Below are positions 35,700 through 50,539 of a stretch of DNA of 64,000 bases, in pieces; position 1 is the first letter of the stretch; each line of letters begins with the position of its first letter. This DNA comes from Otis tarda. Taxonomy: Eukaryota; Chordata; Aves; Otidiformes; Otididae. The position numbers and the translations under genes are program-made. The notes below the pieces were generated by a model that was not told where the DNA came from, did no database searches, and saw nothing but the letters and a program-made list of their open reading frames with translations. The stretch is from assembly GCA_026413225.1 (NCBI GenBank), contig CM048553.1, forward strand, positions 133,268,190-133,332,189, in the 5' to 3' direction.

Positions 35700-36800
35700 G
35701 CTCGATAAATGGGAAAACATAATTTCCACACTAATTCTTTTAAAGAATATAAAAGTAAAGGCCTTAGCCCATCAAATACAAACTGTAAAAATATTTTTCA
35801 GTTAAACATAACTTAGATGAGTGCACATCTCTGGATAGATAAGAATACCACTGCCTTCATACTGTATCAAATATTTAAACAGTTTGCATATAAACAAAAT
35901 CTTTCTCTGTTGTTGAGTCCAGGCTTGCTTTACTCTAAAGCAAGGATATTCTTAACACATCTATATTTTATTTTCTTTCTTCCTGTAGGATAAACTGTAA
36001 GAAACACAATTAATTGACCAGACTGGGCTGATGTATATTACAGCAACAATCCAAAATTTAAGTAAGAATGTTGCACACAATACCTTTTTCCTTCATTTAA
36101 TTACACCAGCTACAAGGACATTCATTTTTCATCTTTCCTACTCCTTTCCAACAGGTGGTACATTAAAAACAAGGTCTGATCCTTCATCTCTTGCACACCC
36201 TGGCCCTGAAATCCAGTCAGTGTTTAGGATGAAGGACTGAGCGTTTTGAGCAAGGTATCACCTGGGGCAGCAGGTCTCAGCCATGGGACCACATCCTCTA
36301 CGGAGCCATCCATGCCACCTAAGCAGTGTGCTGCAGAGCACCGTGGAGAAGTGGTGGCAAGAACAAAACTGGGCTGGTAGGGTGGCTTAAAAGGCTCTCA
36401 CAAGGTGCAGGATCATGGCTGTAAGCCCAGTTTGCAGTGGTGTCCTCCTTGGCACACACTCCTACTGACCCCGTGTGAGAGAGCAGCTGCTGGTCCTGCT
36501 CTGCTTGCGCGAGTGCGCAAGAAGCCGAGCAGAAGTGCAAGAGGTGCCGGGGCCAAAGCAGCTCTGGCTGAGCGAGCACAGGTACCACATCCCTCTCCTT
36601 GGCCACACTGGGCCCAGGAGTCGAAACTGGTCCCCTGGAGCACGTCAGGTCCCTGCCTTGGCTACAGGCCCCTGGTCACTCTGCTCCTGGGGCCCTGAAG
36701 CTCAGCACTCCTCTGTCCTGCATCTTAGGTTTTTGGAGAACAAGACAAGAGACAGACAGATGCTAAAGGAGATGGGAGTACCTTCAGCTCCTGAAGTTTG
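35700..36800. other. non-coding, with a GC-rich patch
   Basis: About 36,250-36,730 is markedly more GC-rich than its surroundings and gives spurious open frames on both strands. I see no matching splice-site pair and no known repeat. It could be a conserved regulatory element or an old repeat. Confidence 0.35.
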
Positions 36801-39800
36801 GGAGTTGCTAACCTAGGGGAAAAGGCTGGAGTTTATTTGATTCAAGATATAGTATGCAGCTGTATGAAAATGCATAGTTCATACATATACATTCATTTAC
36901 AAAGATCACAGGAAAGTTCTTTGCTATGTAATCACCATCTGCTTTCAACAAAACTGCGACCTGACAAAGCTACAGGAGGCCAGTTAAGCACACAGCTTGT
37001 GAGTTAACAGCAACTGAATGTAATTTCCCAAATAAAGAATAAGCTTTTCTTGTTGCTTTTTGGAGATAATTTTAAGTAGTTTTTAATTTGAAGTCTGTTG
37101 TTTCTGTTATAACCTATAACAGATTTGGGGATTTCGAGATTTCATTTAATTTCATTTCAACCGTGGTCATCCGACTATCGGCGTACCCTGCTCTGAGGTT
37201 TATTTACAAGTACAAGCCCTGTAAGACAAACAAGCAAACCAACAGAAATCTGGTTTTAACTATGGTGTGCGAGCTAGATTAAAAACGCGATTCTTTTAAA
37301 ATGCTGAAGTTCTAGTTCAGTAGCGAGTAGTGCTTTTTTGCTTTTTTTTGGCAATAGCTGAGCTAGTATTTAGAAAATTCTATGAGCTTGCTGACTTCTG
37401 CTTTTATTTCAGTTAACCCTTTGGAACCTAGCTGCTTCCCATGAGGAATGTCTATTGTCCTGAGCATCCCTGAACGTACAACAGCAAAGTATCAGGCAGG
37501 ATGGGCCTCCAGACAAGGAGAAAACCTTGGTTTAAATGATCTGTTTTAATCTTGTTTTCCCCTTGTGCTTTTTCTGAAGAAAAATTGCTTTCTCACTTGT
37601 GATACTTGCTAAAACACTTGCTACTAAATTTAACTTTAACAAAGGTTACTGCTTTTTAATAAATGTTCTATAAAATTTAATTCAGCAATTAATTGACTTT
37701 GTTCATTATACTTCATGTTTCTTCATGTTCTTAATTTTTACTTAGGAAAAAAAAAAGATAATGCACTTATTGGATGACTTTGATTCCTCCTTGCAATTTT
37801 TATTCAACCATATGCATTAAAATTGCCCAAAAGCATTTTTGAACCTAGGAAAAATACAATAATCAGATCATCAGAATTCACACGGAGGAGAGTAAATTTA
37901 TCAAAGCATATTTGAAGAAACATTGCCTGTAGCTAGTGAGCTGATCATTCACTGGGAAATGAAAAAGCATAAAAGATTTTTTCCATACAAACAATGAATA
38001 TTAGAAGTGCAAGAGGCTGAGGTTTGCTCATTCTAAAACCCAGTTACCAGAAACAAACTATTAATTACCTGAATTGCTTGAATAATTTGAGAAAAAAAAA
38101 ATTATTTCTTAATTTTTAAGAAAAGTTACTGTGTCCAAAGCTGGTTTAGTGCATTAACAAACTCAGGAGCTAGTGCTCAGCAAATAAAATAATTAATTCA
38201 GTAGTCTTTCTTTAAAGTTTCAAGTGTAAGCATATACTTTTTAGTATTTTAACTCAATTATTTTCACAGACTTTTAGGCATTTATATATGCATGGCTACT
38301 TTTGCAAATGTTTGAAATTTGAGAAAAATATCTGAAATGTTTGGAGCGTCATCACATACAATGACTCCCTACATAGCTGAAGTCTACTGGAAGTGCTCCT
38401 GGTTCAGGAGGCAGAACAGACTCAGATGTAGACACAAAGATTTAATCACTTTTTATATAAAGTATCAGCAAACAACCTAGAGGAATCCTGGAGGGCACAA
38501 GTCTGTATGTTTTTGATGTAACACTAAACCATTTTCAGTGGCAATAGGCTGCTGAGGGTTCTGATGAGTTACGGCCAAGGTCCTCTGAATTCTGGAGCTC
38601 TCCCCAGCTGCTGGCACTACAGAGACAGTGCGAATTTAAGAAAGGTTTGCATGGTGGCATTTTGTTGTTCTGTGGGGTTTTTATCTTAAAAACAAGAAAA
38701 GAATAAGCACTTGCTTCTAAGAAGATACAGTTTTTTTGCTACGTGCAAGTCACTGGCAGTGGAAGTACCTGATCGAAATCTGCTGTGCTGGCTCACAGAC
38801 TGCCCGCAGAGGGCAGAATCAAATCATACTGCAAGTGAGTATTGGTTACTTGCAAAAGTCTTCTCTTTTAAGCTTGCCTTCAACCATACACAAAAATACA
38901 GAAACTAGTCAGGCAACAGAACTGTTCTTTGTGCTGCCTGACAGATTGCTGCCTTGGAGCAGGCCTGTCCCTGCTCCTGTTCCTCAGCTGAACACAACCT
39001 GAGCTTTCCTGTGCTTAGTGCAAAGGTTTTAAGCTTCATTTTTCCACAGTTGCCAGATCTGTGCAGCACTTCTCTCTATAGCAGGATGTATAAATATCAT
39101 TCCTCTATGCTTTCTCTTCAGCACAGGTATCGAGGTGCTCACCAATGTTAAGCACGTAGCTTGCATGCCACCAGCGGAGCGCTGCCATGCTCCAGGGACT
39201 CCTGTTTGTCCCTGAAAGGACACAACAGCTTTACAGCATGCACAAATACCTGGCTCCTGCCTTTTGCAGGCAAATCTGAATCTTGATTAAAGATGGCAAG
39301 ATGATACATTTGCAACTCAAGGTGAGACTGTACTCGTGCTATTGGAACAGCCCATTAGCTTTTACTTTCACCCCTACAGATGCAGGAATGACAAAGCAGA
39401 ATGTCTCAAAATCTTTCAAAAGGAACTGGGGACTCTAGGAGGTGGCTGACAAAGCACTTTTGCAGGGATTTCACACCATGGTGTCAAGGACTTCAGAGCT
39501 GTGCATGGTCTGTGCACAGCTCATCAGCCGGGGAGAGGGGAACTCAGGAAGGACTCACCCTGGGAAGGAAATGGGAGCACTGCCATCTCTCTCCCCTCTT
39601 TACTGCTGCGTGCTTTGTTTCTCAGTCACTGCTGACTTCCACTTTTCAAGGTGTGATTTGGAATAAGGAGTTTGGACAAAGTAAAAGTAAAAGTTAAAAA
39701 GCTCTTTGTTTTTCAGTACACTCCACAAGATTTGAAGGGATTCTGTGCTGGGGTACAGTAGCTGTTCTTTGTTGGAAGTGTTGAAACTGACATCTAAAAC

Positions 39801-42800
39801 TTCTTGACCTAAACTACATGCAGTAGTACTAGGGCTGTAAGTTTGACACCAAAATCAGGGGAAAGAGAAGGTCTTCAATAGCTCATTCAGGAACAAGTGA
39901 TTGTCTTTAGGACACTGGTTCCCAACGCTGTAGGGGCTGCAGGCAGAAATAAACAAATGGAGACACCAGTGTCAGCCTGGAAGTGGGACTGTAAGTGTAA
40001 GAGTTTGGAGAGCTGCTGTTTAAAAAGGAAAATCCATACTTGCATATGGCTTCTGGTGGTGTCTGGTACTTGTTCAGCCCCTCCAGAGACAAGCGGCTTC
40101 TCAGACTGCCCAGTATACAGCACTGCATTAGCACAGTGAAAAACACCTCTTTGGTACTTAAGATTTTTACTTTTCTGCGAGCTCTTTTCATTTTAACCTG
40201 GCTTATTACACAGTTTTATACTTCTTTAAACTAGATTAGGCAAATTTTTTGAGACCCATATCAATTAAACTAATGCAAGTTTTGCATATAAGCAAATCCA
40301 ATATCTAGAACTTTGTCTCCTGCTTGTTCATATTCCATTTTAAACCATCCTATCCATTAACATATTGAATTTACCAAATGGTAAATCATTTCTGAACTAT
40401 ACTATTTCTCAACCTATCATTAAAAACATCTCTGATCTAAATAGTTTATTTGCTGTATTCTAAGGAACTTGCATTTTTATAAAAACATCTTAGTTTCATG
40501 GTTAATTTCTAGTTAAAACTAGATTAACAAAACCTTTATTGTTTTGTATATCAAAATTACATGGCCCAACAAGTGAAAAACTATATAAAGTGCAACGCAG
40601 ACCTTCTCCCCACCATTCCCATCGCTGTTACACTGCTGGTATGACTTTAAAAGGCTGAAAAACTGCACTAGCAAAGCGGCTGAGTATCCTTCCTATTTGC
40701 TACCATGTCTGGATAAGTAGTATATCCTAATTTTCTGTGTCCCGGAGATCTCATACGATCACATCTTCCCACCCCACGATAAACCTTGTCTGGCCTGAGG
40801 TTACCCTGAATGTCATCAGACTGGCTCCAGGACACCCCTGGGGTCAGGGGAGGATCAAGGACCAGTAACGTTGCTCTTCATGTCCCTTAACTCCTCCAAT
40901 ATCTGCTTAGCAAAACCATGGCACAATTGAGATGTAGCTTTAAGACTCATTGCATGTGGGATTATTGATCTAACTCCTCTTTTTTTCCCATATAGGCTCC
41001 ACTTCATATGAAAATCAATCCTGTTTTAATGGCTAGTGCTAGTAGTGCTAAGCAACCATCTGTCAGTGGAGCTCTCCTGAGCTAGCTGCTGCAGAAGTAT
41101 GTGCGAGTCCAGGCCCTGAATGAGACTCTAGCCAAGACACGGCGAGATAAAGGCAGTATTACCATGTCTGCCACGTGAAAAGCAGAGGTAAACTCAGCAA
41201 GTCATATGCTGATCTAGCCTTCAGGCATGTGATATAGACCTGCACTTCTAGGAGTGGTTCAAGCCAGCATCACCTGGGGTATTTCTCTCTAGAAATGTCT
41301 CTGTCAGCTTATATCAAATTAACCTTCTGTGGAACTACAGTATTAGGTAAAATACGGAGATCTAAATCTAAAAAAATATTTCCAAAACCCCATGACTAAC
41401 AAAGATAATGTCTGGTTCCTTGCAAACGCAGTGGTGGTTGGTGCTCTGTTAAACATGTCACTGGAAAGTGATAGGGTGATGTCCCCTTTATAGAAGTCTA
41501 CTAATGAAACACTCACTTAGGAAGTGGAAGAGTTGAGAAAAAGCTGGAAAGAACCTCCTTTACCTGGGAGTCAAACTCACATTGGCCTGGTTTTAGGGCT
41601 CTTTGCTGAGTTCCAGCAAGTCTCGGGAAGAGGACTTAGTTAAGGGTACAAGGCGCTGCAGGAGCCCAGACGGGCCACCAGCTATTCAGGGAGCTCTGCA
41701 TGGCTCTAGAAGGAGGGAAACCACTACTTCTGGTTTCAGAAGACAATACTCTGACAATACTGTAATTTATTACTGACCTTTTGTAACATAAAAGTTCTCC
41801 AACTGTTTTATTTTAAACTCTGACAAAAAGAATATTCTTCAAGAGAGCATTCTGTACTGTGGGTCACAAATGAATGCAGATAACCACCTCCCTCAAGCTG
41901 GACACAACGGAGCACTCGCTGCAGCTGACAGCACACAGACTATGGTGGTGACTCCCTTCACAAGAGGTTCGCTATCCTGGATCCCGTTCTGAGAAACCTC
42001 CTTCTCCTTGGGCCTGGTATCAGTAGGATGGTTTACAGGCTAAATACCATGTGCTTAACGGCTCTTAAATCTGTCACGAAGTGACACATCCAAAGTGCTG
42101 CCACTTTAGTATTACTAGAAACTGAGCCAGCATCTTCCAACAGCCATGCAAACGTGCCTAGGTATGTACCCATCCCTCTCACAAAGCCTAACAGCAAAGT
42201 TCTCTTCTCAAGCATTCAGAAAGGGAGAGTCACAGTTACTCACTCCCAATTACAGTGGAAATGGTCACACGAAGAAAACCCACGTGCCTTCGTTCTATAG
42301 CCGTTACCTGCATGAGCAGTCCTAGTTAATGCAGTGATTCATGGGAATCATTGCAACTCTCCTGAGAAAACCTGTAATGCTTTGAGGGCTCAGATAGTTA
42401 CTATGCTATCTGCATTTTGCTCTTTACTGTGTAACAAGACTTTTTATCAGGCTTGTAATTTTTTTTTTTTAAAAAAGAGACTTCTATAACTGATGGCTTT
42501 ACACTAATGCAAACATGTAAGATGGAACACAGAGCACCGGATCTCCGGGCTATGGACAAATACACACAAGCTTCATATGGGTGGCTTATTTCAGAACACC
42601 ACTTTCAGTTTTTCCTCTCCTCCTCCGATTAATCAGAAATAATTCCCACTAAACTGCTGGCATGACTAGGGAGGAAAACACAAAAGACTGCATGTTGTTT
42701 GATTCATTGGAGTTAGTCTTTTATGGACAATTTATTTACACAATTTAATTTTAAGTAACGGCTGTAATTTTAGTATCTGATCATATTTGGCTTAAGATAC

Positions 42801-45800
42801 TTCTGACAGAAGATGATACATTTGGGCAAGAAAGACTACTCAGCAGGATAAAGTACTCTTATTAGAGAACAATAAATAAAATCAGTGTGGTTACGGATGG
42901 GATGGCAGAATCTTTTCCTTATGTATTTAAAATAGCGCAGTGTTTAGCCAGATGTATCAAAACTGACTGTGATGAGGCTACAGGACTAACAGTACACTGA
43001 AAGGCAGCATCTACAAAGAACATCTACAGTACAAAGAACGTACTGTAAGGTTTATTATGTTTAACTTGCTATTCTCAAGCCACTGGACTTGTCACAAGTG
43101 AAAAAGAGCCAAGACAGAGAGTTTTCTCCTCCTGGGATTCAATTCTGAGTAATTTTGTTTCAGGTTTTACCTGACTGGCTCAAGCCTGTTTCAAGTAATG
43201 TCTCTAAATTTGAGCTTGTCCTTTAGTCCTTTACTAGAAGTCAGTAAACAGGGAAAAGATCGAACAGCCTGCTGTTCAGGAGATCTGATTATTTCAGTCT
43301 TTCAGTTAATTCTGGACTTTGAGCGTAAGACAAAAACACTAAGAGAGATGGGAAAATGACATGTATGTCATTATTTAACAGCAAAAAAAAAAGGTATAGG
43401 ATAGCAAGATACACCATACTTGGCAACCTGTATTCTGTTGACCCCATGGTGCAGAGGGAGAGGAGAAATTATCTTGTAAATATGTGAGCAGAGCTTTTAG
43501 TTTGATTGTTCAAATCCTTTTTGATAACTCAACAACAAACCCTCAATGTCATCTTTTTCTATACGACCTTCTGCTTGCATGAACTCTCCATTAAGTTCTG
43601 CAGCAGATCATGTTGTATGATTTCCCTCAGACTACAGTATCATGAAGAAATCTCTCAATTTAAAAGAATATAATTTCAAGCCTAGCATTGGGAATTTAGA
43701 AATGTCTTCACCATCAGAGTACAAACAGATAAAACCCAGTAATATGACGCAAGAGACAAGATTTTCTCTGGATACTGAAGTCGACATTTTCATGACATCA
43801 CTAGAAATTTCAGACTAAACTACCTCTGTAACCAAGAGCAATATTTTATCTTTCAGTAATTGTGATGGTTTAGTTGAAACCAGGACAGTAATCCAGATTT
43901 TGTACAGGTGTTTTAGGTTACTTGTGCTGTGTAAAACAACATACCACTATTCTGTGCCATTTACAATTCCCCCTCCCCTCCTTTTGGTTCCTAGGAAATG
44001 CCAAATCCTGTTTCATAATGCATAATCAATGGTTACAAAATTATACCAACATTATCATTTCAGAGAGGTAATAAGATCCTAGTACTAAAAAAGTCAGTTT
44101 TAAAAGAGTGCACATTTCGCAGCGATGTCAAACATACACCACCTGTTTCCATAATTTAGCCCTTTGTAAGTATTGCACCCTGTTAATAAGGCTACTGTCT
44201 ATATTCTTTTAACACTTAAAAATTACAAATAAACAACATCATTTGTGGCTTAAAAGCACAGTATTCCTAAAGTTTTTCGGTAAACTTAATTTCCTTGCAC
44301 ATTCAGAGCTCCTATGCCTCTGGCAGCTGGAGGAGTGCTGAGCGTACAGGGAACACAGATGGAACTATACAAATTTGTACAACGTGACCCGCTTGTCATG
44401 CATTTTTTTTTCTGATGTGCTCAATTAAGTTCCTTTGAGCTTGATGGCAAATAGACACCTTGTACAAAACTAAGCAATGCTTTCACATGCTGAAATGTAC
44501 AGTTAAACTTGTCTTCTTTCTCTTTTTCCCTTTGCAATGCAAAAAAATAATTTAAAAAAAGAATTCTCTAAATTTGTCTGGTCTTCTAAATACAAGATAA
44601 ATTGCATAAAATCAGAAAAAGACAGATTGTCTTACAAAGTGCATATTTCAAACAAAGCTGCAAGAGTATCTGCTCTTGCCACGCCTGATTTCAGAAGAGC
44701 CTAAAATGCGTGCCTGACTTTGGAAACACGAACAGTCTCATCAACAAACTCTGCGAGTGAAGTTAAACACATACGTGAGTGCTCCGATGAATCTGAGCCT
44801 ACATTTTATTGTTGCAGTACCAGTCCCTGAAAGATTTGCTGGCATCACTGTAGGAATTAATTACTACAGTTAAATATGGATACTAAAAATTCTGATGCCA
44901 GGTGCTATTTACATGTTTAGGTCCTAATATTGACAATTCTGATTTGTATTCACTTCAGTATAAATAGTTGGGAATTTGCAGAATGGAGTCCTGAACACAG
45001 GAAAAAGAGTTGATAGGAAAAATTATGGCGGACCAAAAATAATTTCTTTGTGTACAAATAAAGAAAAATCTGAGAATTTGTATATGTATTTCTTCTAAAT
45101 ACTAGTTAACATGGTTCAATAAAGCCTGGGCTTTACTGAAGAGCTGATACCTTTGCAGATATGAAAAAAACTCCTGTGGTTTTCTTTTCATTTCATGTAG
45201 AATTAGCACTTTACAAAGTGGAGTGCTCAACACCTCCAGGATATCACGCTAACATATTTTTCTGCTTGCTAAAGTAATTTGTTAAGAAGCATTCAAATTA
45301 TATACAAAGTATGCCTTGAGCAAGCAACTACATAAAAAAGAAGCCTTTATATTTACAGGAGATCCTGAAAAGATTTATACAAATGTATAAATTTATATTA
45401 TGATCAGGTTATGGTTCAAGCTCATTTTTTGTATTTTTTCATCATCTAACATGGGTTTTTTTTCCTATTTGGAACTTCATCAGCTATAGCATTAAGTAAA
45501 ACCACGTTCACTAATTAGTGCTTCCTTCTAATGTTAATAATTCAAGTAGTGACATATAGCTCTTTAAATTTTGCCTAGAATAGAAAAAAAAAAGTCAATT
45601 TCTTACTCATCTTCCGTTCAAAAAAATCTACATCCTGCCTTTACAGCCCTCTTATGTTCCCTGAGGAAATTTGTATTAACTATCTTTTTTTTCCTGTCTT
45701 CCCAAGGCAGTTTTTTACAAACATTGTAGTAACTTTTGTTTATCTGACCGTTACTAATTCCTGCAGGGTATAATGTACTAAGATAAAGACTCCAAAGTCA

Positions 45801-48800
45801 AACTGGAATTTTTACGAGGATTGGCAAATGGTAAACACTAACATTCAAACACTTCACTATGTTTGAGTCCATCTTTAGCACTGATTTACATCAAAAATTC
45901 AGATTTAATCTTGAAATTCTACCTTGTTAGTGTAATACTGTGTATATACCCAAGTAATAGGAAAGTTGAAACAGCATTTCTATGGCTAAATTAATTTCCC
46001 TCAAGGGTATATTGAAGATCTCACATTCAGATTCAAACACAGAAGGAAAAAAAATTTGTGTTAAGATGTGTTACAAAAAAGCTGAACAATGGCTTGTTAC
46101 TAAATTTATCCATTCCTTTACATTTTGTCAGCTGACTGGCCAAATGAATTCTTGCTGTAATTACAAGCAAGCATAGGAGCAAACAATATTTTATTTTGCT
46201 TGGTGCCATCAGAAATAGATTGATTTCTGCTTTCAGGGTCTTTCTGGATTGCTATTAAAAATGGTCTGTGTGAAGCACAGCGAACACAATTAGTGTTTTT
46301 CTTATTGACGACTAAACTTAAAAATTTGCAAGTGGAAGAGACACATCATCTGTAATCTTGCATTTGGATAGAAGTGAGAGCATGGTCAACCTGAAAGCAC
46401 TGTAGTCTAAGACAGAAAGAACAGCTCACGGGGGCACTATCAACTATAGGTGTACACTGGCTTTTTTGCACTCTTGAAGCTTTCCAGGCTCTGCACCGAT
46501 GCAGACAAGGGCTGCTTATGTCTAGCAGATACAGAATGTATTTAAACCCTCAGCTTCATTTTTGCTTATGACTTACTTTCTAGCTGTTTTGCTAAAGGTA
46601 CCATAAAGCTCTCCTAAACTTAGACTAGAACAAAATCTATGCTATGATGCTTTGCAACACAGTCATCCACCAGAAAAATCCTGACAAACGCAGATTAAAT
46701 CCCATACTCCACACAGTTCTCAGTTCCAGTGCTACCACCTTACAGGAAAATTGAATCAAGTGTAAATATAAGACCAAGATGAGGTGTTATAAATGTTTCC
46801 TTGTCAAAATGTTTCTAAGAAAAGGCGCAGCACAACTTTCTCCAACAGATGACTGAAATCTGAACCAACAGAAACAAGCCTCACTGGCAACCCCTTATGT
46901 CTCTGCACATGGCCAGCAAGCTTCTAATTTCATGTCCTATTCCTAAGATGGAGTTTCAATACATTTACAAGCAGGGGAAGAAAGAAATCACTTTGTACTC
47001 CCACACTTACAGTGACTGTCCTGAATTCTTGGCAGGGCCACTCTAGCTGTTCCCAGAGCATAGTAAGAAACAGAAAACCATCCCGACTCACTGGATCAGA
47101 ATGAAAGAAAAAATAAAAAGTCAGTGACAAGGACATCTAGGGTATTGCATGGAGCTGGAATCCAATCTTACATGCAGCTTCTACAAGAACTTTTGGTTAA
47201 AGCTTTGCCTCCTGTTGTGTTGCCTACCTAGTTATTATCCTAAAAAAATGAAGAGGAGATGGAATTAGAATTATGAAAGTGATGTTGGTGATAGCAAACA
47301 GGCGCAAGGAATCTGTAGATCATTAGACATCTAACGTTCACACCAGGCTAATGATTTGTAAAAAGTAATTCAACAGAGAGGCATTCTGCTCAGCTTACTC
47401 AGAGAAGCAGGGCTTACAGGTCCGGCTTACATGACAACAGGTATCTGTTAGGTGACAACTGGTACTGGTTAAAAGCAAGTGCAAATCTGCAAACTGGAAT
47501 GGAAGTGTTTTTGCTGACTTTGCATCTTGTGTATCCTGTTACATTTGTGCAAGGCACTAGAGAATCAGGCACATTGTTTTGGGTGGAAATCATTTTATGA
47601 CTAAGAGGATCTGAGTTTGTAACATCCAAAAGCTTCATAGAGGAGCAGTTGGAGCACAGCCACATCTCAAAAATTGCCATTAAAATTTCCCACTTCTAAA
47701 ATAATCTCATTTTCCAGATCTTTTAGGGGATGGGATAAATGGAGAAGAGAGAAATAGCTTTGCTATAGCAGGAAAACTCCTGAAGAAAAATATTTGGGAT
47801 CTATACAGTTGATCTCCACTCTGATATTGATGTTGGCCATTTCTGTTACCAGCATCAATACTAATAAGTGGTTAAACCAAATAAAATAGATCATTCAATT
47901 TTTATATCTCAGGAGGAGGAAGTTCTGGCTCTTGACATAAATGAACCCATGTCCAAATCCCTGTAGCACAGAGACTGCGTGATGCATTCAGGCCGTTCTT
48001 TCTGTCTTCTCTGGGAGATCAGAGACAATGACATACTTCCCACTGAGAAACCAAAAACGGGGAAATGTCGTGTACCAATGGCGATAAACGACCACAGCAT
48101 TCAGGCTAGCTCTTCCTTGGGAAAACAACGAAATCTGACTCTTTCGGAGAGGCTGGTGCAGAAGTGTGAGACGAATCGGATGTTAGGAGGACAGCAATAC
48201 AGCTTAAAGCAACACTGAAGCAACAGGCTGAGAAATGGAAGATGTTATTCCAGGTGATGCTCAGCACTGCTGGCACAGGAAAGGCTTTGCCGACATTTCT
48301 GTTCTTGCTGGGTGTGTCAGGAGGGTGAAGGGGATCTCAGCGGGCACCAAAGTGCTCATGTGGCATGAAGTAATCCGAGTTCAAAGCATGAAGTGACTGG
48401 TGAACGCTTCATGCGGGTCCAGACGGCCGTGCCATCTTGCTATGGCAGGCCACGGCTGAGACACCGTAACTCGAGGAGTGCCTACTTTTGCATCAAAATG
48501 CCTCAGTCATAAGATGCAAAACTGATTTAATAAAAAATGCTGATTAAAGGTTGCATAAAAATACCGGTAATTTAGCTTTGCCCTGGCAGGATTTATCAAG
48601 TATCTTCTGTCCTCTGTTTTGTTAACACCAACTTTCTATCCTGTTTTGATAATTTGTAGCTTTCGTGCCTGTACGTAATCCATATCAAATCTGTACCAGA
48701 GGGCGATCTGGTCTGGCCACAAAACCCATTCTTCCGTGCATTCATTTATAAAGAATAATCTTATTACAGCAGCTCATAAAGTGCCCTCAGGAAAGGTGCT

Positions 48801-49705
48801 CACAATGCCATGACATTATAGAAACAATATACAATCTGATATATATATTTTTTTTTTAAATCCTCCAAAGCAAAAAAGGAAAATATAAAGGAGGGGAACA
48901 ACAAATATATAGGCAAATACTGTCAGTCTAACGATAGTCAAATTAACGATGGAACGCTTTATAATCAGTCTCAGAGTGCTTGCAAAAATGGGGTGGCAAA
49001 TGGCAGGAGTATCGTGGAAAAGACTCAAATTTTTAAAGTTCTACCAAAGTAAATACACCAACAGCACACTCAGTGTTTTAAGATGAAATGACTATGAATT
49101 ACTATGAGGTATTTTACTAAGGAAATTGAAAAAAATACAACATCCAAAGAAAACCCATGACCCACATTTTACTAAGAGGAAAGACAATAAAACAGTGGTG
49201 ATGTGTATCCACTGACTTTTAGTGCCTTGTTTTATATTGATAAAGAAAACAATCTTTCTCCTCCCTGTTGATGCCAGATTTTACATATCTATATAAAAAA
49301 ATTACGAAAAATACTCCTACATATATATGCGTATATATTTCACGGTCTTACCAGATTACTAGTAAGTAATTCTTTTTTTTTTAATGGCTTACAGAACACA
49401 ATTGGGCAAAAAAAAAAATCAAGTAATTGTGTGCATGCAAGCATATCTCACCACTTGTGCATGTAAATTACACAATTTGTAAACAAGTGCAGAAATAGCA
49501 TACTCAAATGAGGCATCTGATTGCCCAATTAACTTCTTCAAAGAAAATCAGATGATAACCTTCAGTAGCTCCTAGGATAAATTCTGCTTCTCAGTACTAC
49601 TTTGCTGAATAAATAGGGTATATGCTGAACAACTGCACTGTTCCTTTGTGCTTTTACAGAGGCATAAGCAGTGATGCACACTAAATACAGCTATCAAATG
49701 AACTT
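36801..49705. other. long AT-rich block without recognised young repeats or exons
   Basis: About 12.9 kb with no CR1, LTR or convincing coding exon that I can see. Candidate splice pairs at 39270-39321 (+) and about 42,308-42,379 (-) have stops in every frame. The block may be intron, intergenic or untranslated sequence of the leftward gene. Homopolymers are short. Confidence 0.45.
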
Positions 49706-49801
49706 TGGGCCAGATTTTAGAAAGCTGTTTAGATACTTGAGTCCCCTTATTTCAGTGAGGATGAGCCAGCTTAGACAATTAAAAAAAAAAAATCTGGTCT
49801 A
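49706..49801. mobile_element. possible short DNA-transposon (MITE-like) relic
   Basis: The left end reads GGGCCAGATTTTAGAAAG and the right end, reverse-complemented, reads AGACCAGATTTTTTTT, giving inverted ends that share the core CCAGATTTT. The interior includes GTTTAGATACTTGAGTCCCC and a stretch suited to pairing. This arrangement resembles non-autonomous hAT-like repeats of amniotes that I remember as starting GGGCCAGATTTTCAAAAG. A right-hand A12 run has blurred that end. Confidence 0.45.
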
Positions 49802-49964
49802 ATTTCAAATTATATGGAAAAAAAAAATTTGTGGGCCTCCATGTCTCTATTAATAGGCAAATTTTTGCTTCTGTGTTTTTGCTGGATTTTGTTAAGGTGT
49901 CTTTTTTTGTTTAACAGGCAAGTATAGTTTAACTGTATACATTCATAACCTGGTAAATCCTTAC

Positions 49965-49970
49965 TTTATT
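49965..49970 (-). terminator. possible poly-A signal after the 50.54 kb stop codon
   Basis: AATAAA on the minus strand about 570 bases beyond the TGA at 50540-50542, which would give an ordinary-length 3' UTR. It is followed by TTATGAATGTAT-type sequence. No second element confirms it. Confidence 0.3.
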
Positions 49971-50539
49971 TTTGCATTGAAATAATTGTTAATTAATGGT
50001 AATTTGATACAAGTTGAAACAGAACACGAGCTTGTCATACTCCAGTGTATACTTTCTAATGGACAGAGCAACTAAAGTACCCAAATCTGTCCAAGTACTG
50101 CAAATAGAGAAACTTCTTAATTTGTATATCAAAATGAGTTAAGAAACAGATTTTTTACCATAAATACATTGCTCCTTTGCTGTTGTACTTCTTTCTCTGA
50201 GATGACGTTGTGGAAAGGGGGTATTTTCTTTTCTCTACCATTTTTTTTTTGCATCAAATCTTAGCAATTTTAATAGCAGGGGGAGAAAGCTGAGCAAACC
50301 ATTATCTTAACAACAATCTCTCAAATAAGAGAAAAAGAAGCGAGAGCAGAACTGCTGGGCTGGATCATGTCCCTGAATAGGTATTACACACAATCCTAGT
50401 GGCTGAATTTACCAGTTCTTTGTAAGCCTCCTGCAGCAACAGATGTGATGGTCCAACTGTTCGTCCTCCCTTGGAAATGGGAGAGTGGTAAGAAAAGCTA
50501 CTGGACTCCCATGATATTCTTACGGTTTTCAATCAAGCA

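Noticed and set aside
39270..39321. Splice-bracketed 52-base interval on the + strand (CTTTTGCAG ... AAG|GTGAGA)
   Set aside because: All three frames contain stops; there is no linked exon. At most a non-coding exon.
42308..42379. Minus-strand interval between CATTACAG and CAG|GTAACG
   Set aside because: No open frame through it and no partner exon.
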